A stretch of 32,787 nt of DNA from Desulfobacula sp. (GCA_021647625.1 JAKIUJ010000022.1:1-32787); one strand, 5' to 3'; counted from the stretch's first letter, positions 1 through 7,225 are shown. Numbers and translations: made by a program. The notes: a model not told the origin generated them from the letters alone.

Positions 1-777
1 AAAGGTTTGAATCATATCATCGGGTGATTTGAAATACAGCTGATCGGAATCAAACTTAAAACGGTTTGTATTTGAAATAGTATCCCCTGTATGGATACAC
101 AAAAGGAGTTCATGAGCCTGGTCATCCCCTTTTGAAAGATAATGACAATCATTGGTGGCGACCATGGGAATAGACAGGCGCTGGTGGATATCTAACAGCC
201 CGGCATTCACTTTCTTCTGAATAGCCATCCCGTTTTCCTGGACTTCAAGAAAAAAATTACCTTCACCAAGGGTGTTTTGATAAAAAAGTGCTGCATCATC
301 AGCAGCATCCATGTTGTTTTGAAGAATCGCCTTGGGAACATCGCCTTTAAGACAGGCGGAAAGCCCTATCAATCCTTTTGAATGCTCAACCAAAAGATCT
401 TTATCAATTCTGGGTTTATAGTAAAACCCTTTTAACTGAGCAATGGAGACAAGCTTGCACAGATTGGTATATCCTTCAAGATCCCTGGCAAGCAACACCA
501 GATGGCTCAATCCTTTGGCATCCATCTGTGTGCGGTCATTCAGGGTTCGGGGGGCCACATAGACTTCGCATCCAAGAACCGGCTTGATCCCTGCTTTTTT
601 TGCTTTTTCATAAAAAGCAGCCACGCCGAACATGGTGCCATGATCCGTCATGCAGACAGCGTCCATACCGAATTCCCTGCATCTTTCCAGAAGAGGATCC
701 AGTCGAATAGCACCGTCTAAAAGAGAATACTCCGTATGCAGGTGGAGGTGATAAAATGGAGAAGAAAGTTCAGTCAT
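1..777 (-). CDS. dnaE: DNA polymerase III subunit alpha, N-terminal part (gene runs off left edge)
   Basis: Reading the minus strand from the ATG at 777 gives 259 codons with no stop, open at position 1, so this is only the first fifth or so of a protein that is normally about 1150 residues. It begins with the PHP domain: the HLHLHTEYSLLDG motif (residues 10-22) and CMTDHGTMFG are the typical first two PHP motifs of bacterial replicative polymerases, followed by GCEVYVAP and a late NDCHYL motif. DnaE is the catalytic subunit of the replicative polymerase; the finger, palm and thumb domains lie outside the window. It starts 7 nt after the guaB stop on the same strand, so the two are probably co-transcribed. 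No strong Shine-Dalgarno sequence is visible, which suggests translational coupling to guaB. Identification is firm; the start is chosen from the family N-terminus. Confidence 0.95.
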   Translation of the reverse strand, partial: MTELSSPFYHLHLHTEYSLLDGAIRLDPLLERCREFGMDAVCMTDHGTMFGVAAFYEKAKKAGIKPVLGCEVYVAPRTLNDRTQMDAKGLSHLVLLARDLEGYTNLCKLVSIAQLKGFYYKPRIDKDLLVEHSKGLIGLSACLKGDVPKAILQNNMDAADDAALFYQNTLGEGNFFLEVQENGMAIQKKVNAGLLDIHQRLSIPMVATNDCHYLSKGDDQAHELLLCIHTGDTISNTNRFKFDSDQLYFKSPDDMIQTF

Positions 778-784
778 TTTTGGC

Positions 785-2254
785 TTAGTTGCTCTCAACC
801 CTGTAGTTTGGTGCTTCTTTGGTGATCACAACATCATGTACATGACTCTCTTTTAACCCAGCAGAACTTATTTTGATAAATTTTGCTTTTTTGTGCAGAT
901 CAGAAACAGATTCCGCGCCAAGGTATCCCATCCCAGCCTTGAGTCCACCGATCATCTGTACAATATTTTCCCTGACTGTTCCTCGGTATGGGATTCTACC
1001 GACAATACCCTCGGGAACCAGTTCGTCATCTTCATCTGTATCTCTTTGATAATACCTATCTGAGCTGCCTTTTCTCATGGCCTCTACAGATCCCATACCA
1101 CGGTATGCTTTATATGATCGCCCCTGATAAATAACAATTTCACCCGGACTTTCCTGAGTACCGGCAAGAAGGCTGCCAAGCATAACGGAATCCGCACCCG
1201 CGCCTATGGCTTTTGCTATATCACCTGAAAATTTAATACCACCATCAGCAATAATCGGAACACCTGTTTTCTTTGAAATTGCCTTGCAGTTTTGAATCGC
1301 GGTCAATTGGGGAACACCAACCCCTGCAACAATTCGGGTGGTGCAGATTGAACCTGGTCCTATACCGATTTTAACAGCATCAGCGCCTGCATCAATCAAT
1401 GCTCTGGCTCCATTTTCCGTTGCCACATTCCCAGCGACCAGCTGGCAATCCGGGTAGTCTGTTTTTATCTTTCGGATTGCATCGAGTACATTTTTTGAAT
1501 GACCATGGGAAGTATCAATAACAAGGGCATCGGCTGAGGCCTTTAAAAGCGCATCCACTCTTTCCATCATATCGTTACCAACACCAATGGCAGCACCGGC
1601 CCTAAGACGTCCCAAAGAATCCTTACAGGCATTGGGATATTTTTTTATTTTTTCAATATCCTTAATCGTGATCAGGCCTTTTAATTTTCCTTCCGTGTCA
1701 ACAACCAGAAGTTTTTCAATTCTATGCTTATGGAGCATGGTCTTGGATTCTTCAAGAGTACATTTTACAGAAACCGTGACCAGGTTTTCACTGGTCATTA
1801 CAGACCGGGTCGGCTTGTTCAGCTGGGTCTCAAATCTTAAATCCCTGTTGGTTACTATTCCAACCAGTTTATCCCCTTCTGTTACAGGAATACCTGAAAT
1901 TCGGTATTTGGCCATAATTTTTAACACTTCTGATATAGGGACTTCCGGATTAACTGTAATCGGGTCAACAATCATGCCACTTTCTGATTTTTTTACCCGA
2001 TCAACTTCAATGGCCTGTTCTTCAACGCTCAAATTTCGATGAATAAATCCAAGCCCACCTGCTCTTGCCATACTGATGGCTGTTAACGCTTCGGTAACCG
2101 TATCCATGGCTGCACTTACAATTGGAATGTTTAATTCAAGATTTTTGGTCAACCGTGTGCGGGTGGTCACTTCATCAGGCAGTATGGCTGAATAATCTGG
2201 TACAAGAAGGACGTCATCAAATGACAATCCCTCCTCGGATAATATATTGGACAT
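785..2254 (-). CDS. guaB: Inosine-5'-monophosphate dehydrogenase
   Basis: GuaB oxidises IMP to XMP with NAD+, the committed step of GMP synthesis, in the cytoplasm as a tetramer. The 489-residue protein has the family's usual length and order: an N-terminal barrel segment ([12 protein letters not shown], residues 11-22), a tandem CBS pair (about 93-205), and the rest of the TIM barrel with the catalytic loop [11 protein letters not shown] carrying Cys304, then the flap region with YRGMGS. The reading frame is open 17 codons further upstream, but the ATG at 2254 is preceded by a clear GGAGG with a 7-nt spacer and gives the conserved N-terminus, so it is preferred. A possible -10 box TATACT lies on the minus strand at 2351-2356 without a convincing -35. 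dnaE follows after 7 nt. The partner enzyme guaA is about 28 kb away rather than next door. Confidence 0.97.
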   Translation of the reverse strand: MSNILSEEGLSFDDVLLVPDYSAILPDEVTTRTRLTKNLELNIPIVSAAMDTVTEALTAISMARAGGLGFIHRNLSVEEQAIEVDRVKKSESGMIVDPITVNPEVPISEVLKIMAKYRISGIPVTEGDKLVGIVTNRDLRFETQLNKPTRSVMTSENLVTVSVKCTLEESKTMLHKHRIEKLLVVDTEGKLKGLITIKDIEKIKKYPNACKDSLGRLRAGAAIGVGNDMMERVDALLKASADALVIDTSHGHSKNVLDAIRKIKTDYPDCQLVAGNVATENGARALIDAGADAVKIGIGPGSICTTRIVAGVGVPQLTAIQNCKAISKKTGVPIIADGGIKFSGDIAKAIGAGADSVMLGSLLAGTQESPGEIVIYQGRSYKAYRGMGSVEAMRKGSSDRYYQRDTDEDDELVPEGIVGRIPYRGTVRENIVQMIGGLKAGMGYLGAESVSDLHKKAKFIKISSAGLKESHVHDVVITKEAPNYRVESN

Positions 2255-2464
2255 AAGGTAACCTCCAGAAAGGAAAATGTTTATTAATACTATTAAGGCC
2301 GGCAATCTAATGAGGAATTAAACAGCCAGCCGTATTTTGAAAATCAAATCAGTATATAAACACGTACTATTACCAAAAAAGCGAATTTTAAGCAAGATCA
2401 ATGTGGGTTATAAAAGATATTTTAGTTTTTTTTTAATATAACTCCCGATGGGATTAAAAACAGA

Positions 2465-2498
2465 TCATCCGACCCAGTTTATCAATCAGGTCGGATGA
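2465..2498 (-). terminator. Hairpin with weak T-tract on the minus strand
   Basis: TCATCCGACC (2465-2474) and GGTCGGATGA (2489-2498) are perfect 10-bp inverted repeats around a 14-nt loop. On the minus strand the stem is followed, after TCTG, by five T residues, so it resembles a Rho-independent terminator reading leftwards. No minus-strand gene lies immediately to the right. It could end stray transcription, or act as an attenuator if guaB transcription starts further upstream than its apparent -10 box. On the plus strand there is no T-tract after the stem. Confidence 0.4.
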
Positions 2499-2564
2499 AC
2501 CCTCGGAATCAGAATTTTTCTTACAGAACACTGAAATTTGAGAAAAATTATTTACATTATACCA

Positions 2565-2722
2565 TTAATTAGTGCCTGATCGAAAACCCGTGTTTGGGCG
2601 AAAAATTGCCCATATGCAAGGCGCAAGAAATCCTGAAACCGGAGTGTACTATAGTACATGAGGATTTCAGGATTTTGCAGCAACGAAGCAGATGGGTGGG
2701 TTTTCGTTCAAACACTAATTAA
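2565..2722. repeat. 158-bp composite palindromic element with 10-bp terminal inverted repeats
   Basis: The termini TTAATTAGTG (2565-2574) and CACTAATTAA (2713-2722) are perfect inverted repeats. Nested inside are CGAAAACCC / GGGTTTTCG (2581-2589 / 2698-2706), CCCATATGC / GCAGATGGG (2609-2617 / 2688-2696, one mismatch), AAATCCTGAAA / TTTCAGGATTT (2628-2638 / 2665-2675), and a central 14-bp palindrome TGTACTATAGTACA (2645-2658). The arms share nearly the same centre, so the whole element can fold into one long interrupted hairpin. It has no coding capacity. The architecture fits a dispersed intergenic palindromic repeat (REP or MITE-like); its copy number cannot be seen from one window. Confidence 0.8.
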
Positions 2723-2768
2723 AATCTATGAAAAATGGATCAATATTCCCAAAAAAATATTTCATTTA

Positions 2769-2798
2769 TTTACAATAGGATAAAAACCATTCTATAGA
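2769..2798 (+). promoter_or_regulatory. Possible sigma70-type promoter for the CmoM-like gene
   Basis: TTTACA (2769-2774) and TATAGA (2793-2798) are separated by 18 nt and lie about 45 nt upstream of the ATG at 2842. The match is moderate and the surroundings are AT-rich, so this is only a candidate. Confidence 0.3.
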
Positions 2799-2841
2799 GT
2801 TCAAATCAAATATTTTGTACAGACATAAGTTCAGGTGAACC

Positions 2842-3642
2842 ATGAAGCAGTCGAAAAAAAATTACAATGGTCGAAATTTTGATGACCTGGCCCCCAAATT
2901 CCAAAGAAAAATTTATGGTGGCTTCAAGGGGCGTGTTCGCCTTGCCGTTCTTCAAAAAGATCTGAGCCAGTTTTTACCCCGGATATTTGATAATCCCAAC
3001 CGCAGGCCATTAAGGGTTTTGGATGCCGGAGGCGGATATGGACCTTATTCTTTGCAATTGGCCCAGATGGGTCACCACGTCACCCTGTGCGATATTTCCG
3101 GTAAAATGCTGGAGAAAGCAGCCCAACGTGTTTCAAAAAAGAAATTAACGCCCAATGTAAATCTTGTCCACTGTGCCATCCAGGAACTCCCGGAAAATAA
3201 AAAAGGCCCATATGATCTGGTTTTATGCCATGCAGTGATTGAATGGGTACAAGATCCACAAGATCTAATCACCCACCTGCTCCGCCAATTAGATCAAAAA
3301 GGAATGCTTTCTTTGACATTCTATAATTTGAACGGGATGATTTTTAAAAATCTGCTTCGTGTCAATTATAACAAAATTATCAAAGAAGAATATGCCGGGT
3401 GGCCCGGAAGCCTGACACCTACCTTTCCCAGAGATCCGGCTGATGTCCTGCACCAGCTTGATCAACAAAACGTTAATATTATCTGCCACAGCGGTATCCG
3501 TGTATTCCATGATTATATCCTTAATCCCGAAGACAAAGAAAAGCACCTCGAAACCGTGCTTGACCTTGAATTAAAATTTTCGCGCAGGATGCCCTATCGG
3601 GATCTTGGGCGGTATCAGCATATACTGGGCAAAAAAAAATAG
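2842..3642 (+). CDS. cmoM: SAM-dependent methyltransferase, CmoM (SmtA)-like
   Basis: A 266-residue class I methyltransferase. The SAM-binding motif I is VLDAGGGYGPYS (about residues 59-70), followed by the acidic strand end VTLCDISG and the motif FHDY near residue 225. The N-terminus (RNFDDLAPKFQRKIYGGFKGRVR), the LSLTFYN segment, PRDPADV and the C-terminal PYRDLGRYQH resemble, in order, my recollection of E. coli CmoM, which methyl-esterifies 5-carboxymethoxyuridine at tRNA wobble position 34. If that assignment holds, the cell should also carry CmoA and CmoB; neither is in this window. An AGGTG upstream of the ATG serves as a modest ribosome binding site. A small Arg-rich gene follows 10 nt after the stop and is probably co-transcribed. 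The methyltransferase fold is certain; the exact tRNA substrate is inferred from family resemblance. Confidence 0.85.
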   Translation: MKQSKKNYNGRNFDDLAPKFQRKIYGGFKGRVRLAVLQKDLSQFLPRIFDNPNRRPLRVLDAGGGYGPYSLQLAQMGHHVTLCDISGKMLEKAAQRVSKKKLTPNVNLVHCAIQELPENKKGPYDLVLCHAVIEWVQDPQDLITHLLRQLDQKGMLSLTFYNLNGMIFKNLLRVNYNKIIKEEYAGWPGSLTPTFPRDPADVLHQLDQQNVNIICHSGIRVFHDYILNPEDKEKHLETVLDLELKFSRRMPYRDLGRYQHILGKKK

Positions 3643-3652
3643 GAGGTGTTTT

Positions 3653-3829
3653 ATGTATAAACGATCCCAATTAGATAGACGCTCTGATCAGGACCAAAGA
3701 CAGGTAGATGATATCAAAATTATAAGTATGCTTGGCATCGAACGTAGAAAGAGAGAACGAAGACTATTACCTGAACATCGTTCAGACTGGATCAGGATCT
3801 CTAAATGGTCTGGTGTATTGGCTCATTGA
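3653..3829 (+). CDS. Small Arg-rich protein (58 aa), function unknown
   Basis: The ATG at 3653 has an excellent AGGAGG (3641-3646) at a 6-nt distance, only 10 nt after the methyltransferase stop, so it is very likely translated. The same frame is open upstream inside the methyltransferase gene, but that extension lacks a comparable start signal. The 58-residue product is highly charged, with DRRSDQDQR near the N-terminus and ERRKRERR at residues 30-37. Such 'DRR/ERR' clusters are common in small deltaproteobacterial proteins and in N-terminal tails next to PilZ-type c-di-GMP domains, but no PilZ domain is present here. I do not recognise a specific family. There is no signal peptide or membrane segment. 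A nucleic-acid or nucleotide-binding role is conceivable but unproven. Confidence 0.7.
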   Translation: MYKRSQLDRRSDQDQRQVDDIKIISMLGIERRKRERRLLPEHRSDWIRISKWSGVLAH

Positions 3830-3945
3830 TGTGCCACAACAAATAAAGAGATGTACAAATCCGCGCCAATTCAGGTTCTTTTCTCCAACAAAAACTTATA
3901 TTTTTTAAGCACAACGAGTTTGGATAGCTTTATGGAAACTACAAT

Positions 3946-4303
3946 TGGTGGAGGCGGCGGGGATCGAACCCGCGTCCGAAAACAATCTACCCAGGCTTCT
4001 ACATACTTATCTCAAAATTTAATATTAGTTGATTTGTCTCCTTTGAGATGGATACTAATCAGTATAGTCTGAAAAGTTCAACCTTTCAGGCTCAGACGAC
4101 CTGAAAAGGCGGTCTTGCAATTTTTTACGCCCTGACCTGAGATCTGCAAGAAGGATATCAGCAGGACGGAAGCTGCTCTACGCAGCTACAGCGTAATCAT
4201 AATCGTCTGCGATTATATAGTTCATTGCCAAGTTTACGAGCTGACAAAAGACTCGGTATGCTACCATGAGCTTCAAAATCTCCGTCGAAGCCATTTCGCC
4301 CCC
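3946..4303 (-). ncRNA. ssrA: tmRNA (transfer-messenger RNA)
   Basis: On the minus strand the RNA begins at 4303 with GGGGGCGAAATGGCTTCGAC, a hallmark tmRNA 5' end, and ends at 3946 with GGTTCGATCCCCGCC followed by CGCCTCCACCA, giving a T-arm, acceptor strand and encoded CCA. The 5' GGGGGCG pairs with 3' CGCCTCC including one G-U pair, the usual 7-bp acceptor stem. It is a standard one-piece tmRNA of 358 nt. Together with SmpB it rescues stalled ribosomes and tags the nascent peptide for proteolysis. smpB is the next gene upstream on the same strand, but a 321-nt spacer with its own promoter separates them. No clear terminator hairpin was found downstream (3830-3945). Confidence 0.97.
4178..4210 (-). 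other. tmRNA proteolysis-tag reading frame
   Basis: Within ssrA, the resume codon GCA (4208-4210) starts a frame encoding ADDYDYAVAA followed by TAG (4178-4180). The hydrophobic AVAA end is the canonical degradation signal recognised by ClpXP-type proteases. The acidic-aromatic middle is typical of deltaproteobacterial tags and supports the Desulfobacterales inference. Confidence 0.93.
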
Positions 4304-4331
4304 AAATTGTAAAAGATCAGGCGGTGCTTAA

Positions 4332-4382
4332 GGCACAAAAACATAAATAAATCGTCCATTGAAATAAAATGTTTTTTGTGCC
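4332..4382 (-). promoter_or_regulatory. Hairpin II in the ssrA precursor leader
   Basis: GGCACAAAAACAT (4332-4344) is complementary to ATGTTTTTTGTGCC (4369-4382), 13 bp with one bulged base, around an AT-rich 24-nt loop. It lies about 30 nt upstream of the mature tmRNA 5' end. Its arm overlaps the last 3 nt of hairpin I, so both can form only with slight fraying. Confidence 0.5.
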
Positions 4383-4427
4383 CGGTTTGAGCTTATATTG
4401 AGCTCAGTTCAATATTTGATACCGGGC
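4380..4427 (-). promoter_or_regulatory. Hairpin I in the ssrA precursor leader
   Basis: GCCCGGT (4380-4386) pairs with ACCGGGC (4421-4427). Inside, ATATTGA (4395-4401) pairs with TCAATAT (4409-4415) around a 7-nt loop. The predicted transcription start (about 4423-4424) falls at the very beginning of the stem, so the precursor would carry a 5'-terminal hairpin, an arrangement that usually stabilises RNA against 5'-dependent decay. Confidence 0.5.
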
Positions 4428-4429
4428 CT

Positions 4430-4458
4430 AACATACGCATCAAAAAGGGAAAAGTCAA
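4430..4458 (-). promoter_or_regulatory. sigma70-type promoter of ssrA
   Basis: On the minus strand TTGACT (4453-4458) and TATGTT (4430-4435) are separated by exactly 17 nt. This gives a predicted start near 4423 and a leader of about 120 nt before the mature tmRNA. It allows tmRNA to be made independently of the upstream HPr-EI-SmpB operon. Confidence 0.6.
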
Positions 4459-4535
4459 TACAGACTGGCTAAAAGAACCACGGCCGATGTATAGAACTTT
4501 TCCATATTTATGATTTCAGGTAGTTACGGTTTGAA

Positions 4536-4620
4536 GGTAAACGCAAATGAAAATCTCGTTTTACATAAGTACCTGTAAAACAAAGAATTAAAATTCATAC
4601 CAGGTTTAAATGCGTTTACC
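4536..4620 (-). repeat. Branched inverted-repeat structure immediately after smpB
   Basis: The outer arms GGTAAACGCA (4536-4545) and TGCGTTTACC (4611-4620) are perfect 10-bp complements. Between them lie a perfect 8-bp hairpin GTTTTACA / TGTAAAAC (4558-4565 / 4574-4581, 8-nt loop) and a short GAATT/AATTC palindrome (4585-4596). The layout is a stem with one or two inner branches. It begins 4 nt past the smpB stop codon. No T-tract follows the outer stem, so it is not a standard intrinsic terminator. Confidence 0.55.
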
Positions 4621-4624
4621 CTGG

Positions 4625-5089
4625 CTAAAAAGAATACTTTTTCCTGTCCCGGTCCAGGTCTCTTTGAATATCTTTTTGTTTAATACTATCCCGCTTATCA
4701 TACAGTTTTTTACCGCGGCCAAGACCGATTTGGACTTTAACCTTGTTGTTTTTCATATAAATTTTGAGCGGAACCAGCGTATAGCCTCTTTCTTTAATTT
4801 TTCCGGTCAGTTTTTTAATTTCATGTCTATGCAATAGTAATTTGCGTGTTCTTAATGTGTCATGATTGCTATAGTAGGCAAATGTATATGGTGATATGTG
4901 AAGCTTTCGTAAGAATACCTCACCATTTTTAATGTCTGCGTAGGCATCCTTAAAGCTGACCCTGCCTTCCCTTATTGACTTAACTTCTGTGCCAACCAGC
5001 ACAATACCGGCTTCATATTCGGTTTCAAAATAGTAATTATGCCGGGCTTTTTTGTTGGTTGCAATAATTTTTATAAAGTCTGAACCCAT
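4625..5089 (-). CDS. smpB: SsrA-binding protein SmpB
   Basis: A 154-residue protein, the usual SmpB length. It shows the OB-fold core sequence NKKARHNYYFETEYEAGIVLVGTEVKSIREGRVSFKDAYA (residues about 12-51 in overview), the HISPY motif and the basic C-terminal tail with LYDKRDSIKQKD that folds into the empty mRNA channel during trans-translation. SmpB binds tmRNA, delivers it to stalled ribosomes and mimics the missing codon-anticodon contact. It starts 3 nt after the ptsI stop, so it is the last protein gene of the HPr-EI-SmpB operon, and its RNA partner ssrA lies just downstream. Start choice: ATG at 5089 matches the family N-terminus. Identification is certain. Confidence 0.97.
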   Translation of the reverse strand: MGSDFIKIIATNKKARHNYYFETEYEAGIVLVGTEVKSIREGRVSFKDAYADIKNGEVFLRKLHISPYTFAYYSNHDTLRTRKLLLHRHEIKKLTGKIKERGYTLVPLKIYMKNNKVKVQIGLGRGKKLYDKRDSIKQKDIQRDLDRDRKKYSF

Positions 5090-5092
5090 TGA

Positions 5093-6862
5093 TCACTCGT
5101 CCGTTTCTCCAAAAGGAAGTATTGCTTGATACTCTTTTAAAATAAAATCTAAAATGTCCTGTGCTTTATTAAAGTTCATAATTTTTTTAAGGTTTTGTTT
5201 TGCCTTTTCTGCATCGAGATCACGAATAAGTCTTTTAACAGCCGGTATGGATACGGAGTTCATGGAAAAATTAGTTAACCCCATGCCGACAAGAACAGGA
5301 ATATTGATTGGATCACCCGCCATCTCACCGCACATGACAAGCTCAATTCCTTTATTTTTTGCTGCATCGTAGGTCATTTTTATCATCCTTAAAACAGCAG
5401 GACTCAGTGCCTGATATAAATGAGCAACCTGCCTGTTTCGCCTATCAATGGCCATTGAATACTGAATCAAATCATTGGTACCAATACTAAAAAAATCTAC
5501 GTGATCAGCAAGTTGGTCTGCCATAATAACTGCCGAAGGAACTTCAATCATGGCACCGAGAGGTATATCTTTGTTAAAAATTTTGTCTTCCTGTTCAAGT
5601 TGCAAAATGGATTTACTAATCACCTGTTTAACCTGTATAATTTCTTCAACACAGGAAATCATTGGAATCAACAATTTTATATTACCAAATGCTGCAGCTC
5701 TGAAAATCGCTTTTAATTGTGTGATAAAAATATCTTCGTTTTCAAGACAGAATCTTACCGCACGCAGCCCTAAGGATGGATTGGCTTCTTCCATTGCAGT
5801 CAGATATGGATTGACCTTATCCCCATTAATATCAAGAGTTCTAATAGTTACTGTGTTTGGGGTCATCAATTCCACAAGTTCTTTATATTTGCATAACAGC
5901 TCATCTTCGGTGGGAAACCGTTTTAAATCAAGGTACAAAAACTCTGTTCTAAACAGTCCGATATCACTGGCACCGTAGTCTTTAGCCGCCACGACCTCTT
6001 CCACAAGCTCAATATTGGCCATCAAGTTCAATGAAACACCATCTTGAGTTACAGCCGGCAAATGACTTTCGCGCAAAAGCCCTGCCCTGTAAGCTTCATA
6101 TCGTGCCAACCGTTCTTCGTACTCAAATAGAGTATCTTCATCCGGATTAATGATCATTGTGCCGGTGGAGCCGTCTACAATTAGTATATCATCATTTTTA
6201 ACGGCAGTGGTGGCCTGAACGAGCCCGAGAACCGCCGGAATATTTAAAGATTTAGCTACAATACTGGTATGGGAATCCTTACCGCCGCGGTCTGTAACAA
6301 ACCCTTTTATACGTTCAAGCTGAATTTGGCTGGCATCTGCTGGTGAAAGATCGTGGGCAACGATGATAACCCGTTTGTTAATGTCGCAAATTTTTATATC
6401 CTGGGCACCAACAAGATAGGCCATGATTTTGTCTGAAACCTGTACAATATCGTTTACTCTTGCCTGTAGATATTTGTCATCAATCTGTTGAAACAGAGCC
6501 TTAACTTTTCGGGATACTTTTCTTAAGGCCCATTCAGCATTTATTTTTTCATTGGAAATAGTATCGAGCGTAGTGCCATAAAGCATCTTGTCCTTAAACA
6601 ATGCCATATGAGTTTCAAGTATGGTCAAATTTTCACCAATGTCTTCATCCAGAGATTCAATTACATGGGCATGATCATTTTTAGCCTTGGTAACGGCATG
6701 TTTGAAGCGGTCAATTTCTTTGGGAAGCATGTCATCACTGATAGGATAGCGTTTGATAATGTTGACGCCTTCTCTGTCAACGATATACGCTTTTCCGATG
6801 CAGATACCGGGTGCACCACTAATCCCTTTAAGAACCAATTGTTCTGATTTGGAAGGTTTCAT
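5093..6862 (-). CDS. ptsI: PTS phosphoenolpyruvate-protein phosphotransferase (enzyme I)
   Basis: Enzyme I takes phosphate from PEP and passes it to HPr in the cytoplasm. The 589-residue length is near the usual 570-580. The N-terminal HPr-binding/phosphohistidine half carries GISGAPGICIGKAYI at the start and the active-site loop DRGGKDSHTSIVAKSLNIPA with phospho-acceptor His198. The C-terminal PEP-binding barrel shows RTEFLYLD, SLGLRAVRFCL, GAMIEVPSAV, FSIGTNDLIQY and the catalytic-cysteine motif VMCGEMAGDP (near residue 500). It begins 2 nt after the HPr gene and ends 3 nt before smpB. No EII permease gene is visible, so its end targets (sugar transport or only regulation) cannot be told from here. 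The closeness to a class I adenylate cyclase gene invites a regulatory reading. Confidence 0.96.
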   Translation of the reverse strand: MKPSKSEQLVLKGISGAPGICIGKAYIVDREGVNIIKRYPISDDMLPKEIDRFKHAVTKAKNDHAHVIESLDEDIGENLTILETHMALFKDKMLYGTTLDTISNEKINAEWALRKVSRKVKALFQQIDDKYLQARVNDIVQVSDKIMAYLVGAQDIKICDINKRVIIVAHDLSPADASQIQLERIKGFVTDRGGKDSHTSIVAKSLNIPAVLGLVQATTAVKNDDILIVDGSTGTMIINPDEDTLFEYEERLARYEAYRAGLLRESHLPAVTQDGVSLNLMANIELVEEVVAAKDYGASDIGLFRTEFLYLDLKRFPTEDELLCKYKELVELMTPNTVTIRTLDINGDKVNPYLTAMEEANPSLGLRAVRFCLENEDIFITQLKAIFRAAAFGNIKLLIPMISCVEEIIQVKQVISKSILQLEQEDKIFNKDIPLGAMIEVPSAVIMADQLADHVDFFSIGTNDLIQYSMAIDRRNRQVAHLYQALSPAVLRMIKMTYDAAKNKGIELVMCGEMAGDPINIPVLVGMGLTNFSMNSVSIPAVKRLIRDLDAEKAKQNLKKIMNFNKAQDILDFILKEYQAILPFGETDE

Positions 6863-6864
6863 TT

Positions 6865-7161
6865 TTATTTTTCTCCAAAACCGTCTTCAAAAAATTCAAG
6901 AATCTGATTGAGAATATTAACATCAGCCTTATCTTGGATTTCGATGATAACCTGTGTGCCTTTTATTGCTCCCAGGGTAAGGATATCAATGATACTTGTT
7001 GCATCAACTTTAGTAACATCAACGCATAGCCAGACATCCGATTGAGCAGTGCCTGCTATTTCTGAGATTTTTGCCGCAGGCCGTGCATGCATACCAAGCT
7101 CATTGTTCACTATCGTCTTGCGTATTGTAATCGGATTTTTTCCCACTTTTGCACTTTCCAT
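6865..7161 (-). CDS. ptsH: Phosphocarrier protein HPr
   Basis: A 98-residue HPr-family protein. The active-site motif LGMHARPAAK places the phospho-histidine at His25; the protein has about 10 extra residues at its N-terminus compared with classical 85-90 residue HPr. The regulatory-serine region reads DATSIIDILTLGA with Ser56 at the place where HprK would act. HPr shuttles phosphate from enzyme I to EIIA domains. It is first in the HPr-EI-SmpB operon, with a strong promoter just upstream (7179-7205). That promoter sits so close that the 5' leader would be only about 10 nt, and no good Shine-Dalgarno sequence is seen before the ATG. A GTG at codon 6 is an alternative start, which would shorten the protein to classical length. 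Confidence 0.93.
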   Translation of the reverse strand: MESAKVGKNPITIRKTIVNNELGMHARPAAKISEIAGTAQSDVWLCVDVTKVDATSIIDILTLGAIKGTQVIIEIQDKADVNILNQILEFFEDGFGEK

Positions 7162-7178
7162 GAAAAAATTTTCTTTTG

Positions 7179-7205
7179 TTTATATCTTTTAGTTCCAAAT
7201 GTCAA
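7179..7205 (-). promoter_or_regulatory. sigma70-type promoter of the HPr-EI-SmpB operon
   Basis: On the minus strand a perfect TTGACA (7200-7205) is followed by TATAAA (7179-7184) after 15 nt, or by TAAACA at the ideal 17 nt. It shares a 188-nt divergent region with the LOG-gene promoter. Confidence 0.5.
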
Positions 7206-7225
7206 TGTGGAGACAGCCACTTCAA

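Larger units (their letters stand above)
2255..2841. other. Long intergenic gap between guaB and the CmoM-like gene
   Basis: This 587-nt stretch separates divergently transcribed genes. No credible coding frame is seen on either strand. It holds the guaB leader (about 90 nt if the TATACT at 2351-2356 is the -10 box), a 10-bp hairpin at 2465-2498, the composite palindrome at 2565-2722, and a possible promoter for the downstream plus-strand gene at 2769-2798. The rest is AT-rich sequence without recognisable structure. Confidence 0.7.
4304..4624 (-). other. smpB-ssrA spacer, structured, with ssrA promoter
   Basis: This 321-nt stretch encodes no protein. Reading in the direction of transcription (minus strand) it contains: a branched inverted-repeat structure directly after the smpB stop (4536-4620), a good sigma70-type promoter (4430-4458), and two successive hairpins (4380-4427 and 4332-4382) that would form the 5' leader of the ssrA precursor, presumably removed by RNase P. 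Confidence 0.65.

Noticed and set aside
1587-2042. 151-codon open frame antisense to guaB
   Set aside because: It lies wholly inside the well-conserved guaB gene on the opposite strand, has no ribosome binding site and no recognisable domain; it is a shadow of guaB codon usage.
2255-2305. 17-codon N-terminal extension of guaB
   Set aside because: The ATG at 2254 has GGAGG at the right distance and gives the normal IMPDH N-terminus; the extension has no such signal.
3830-3945. Search for an ssrA terminator or attachment site next to the tmRNA 3' end
   Set aside because: No hairpin with T-tract and no repeated copy of the tmRNA 3' end was found; nothing supports an integrated element here.
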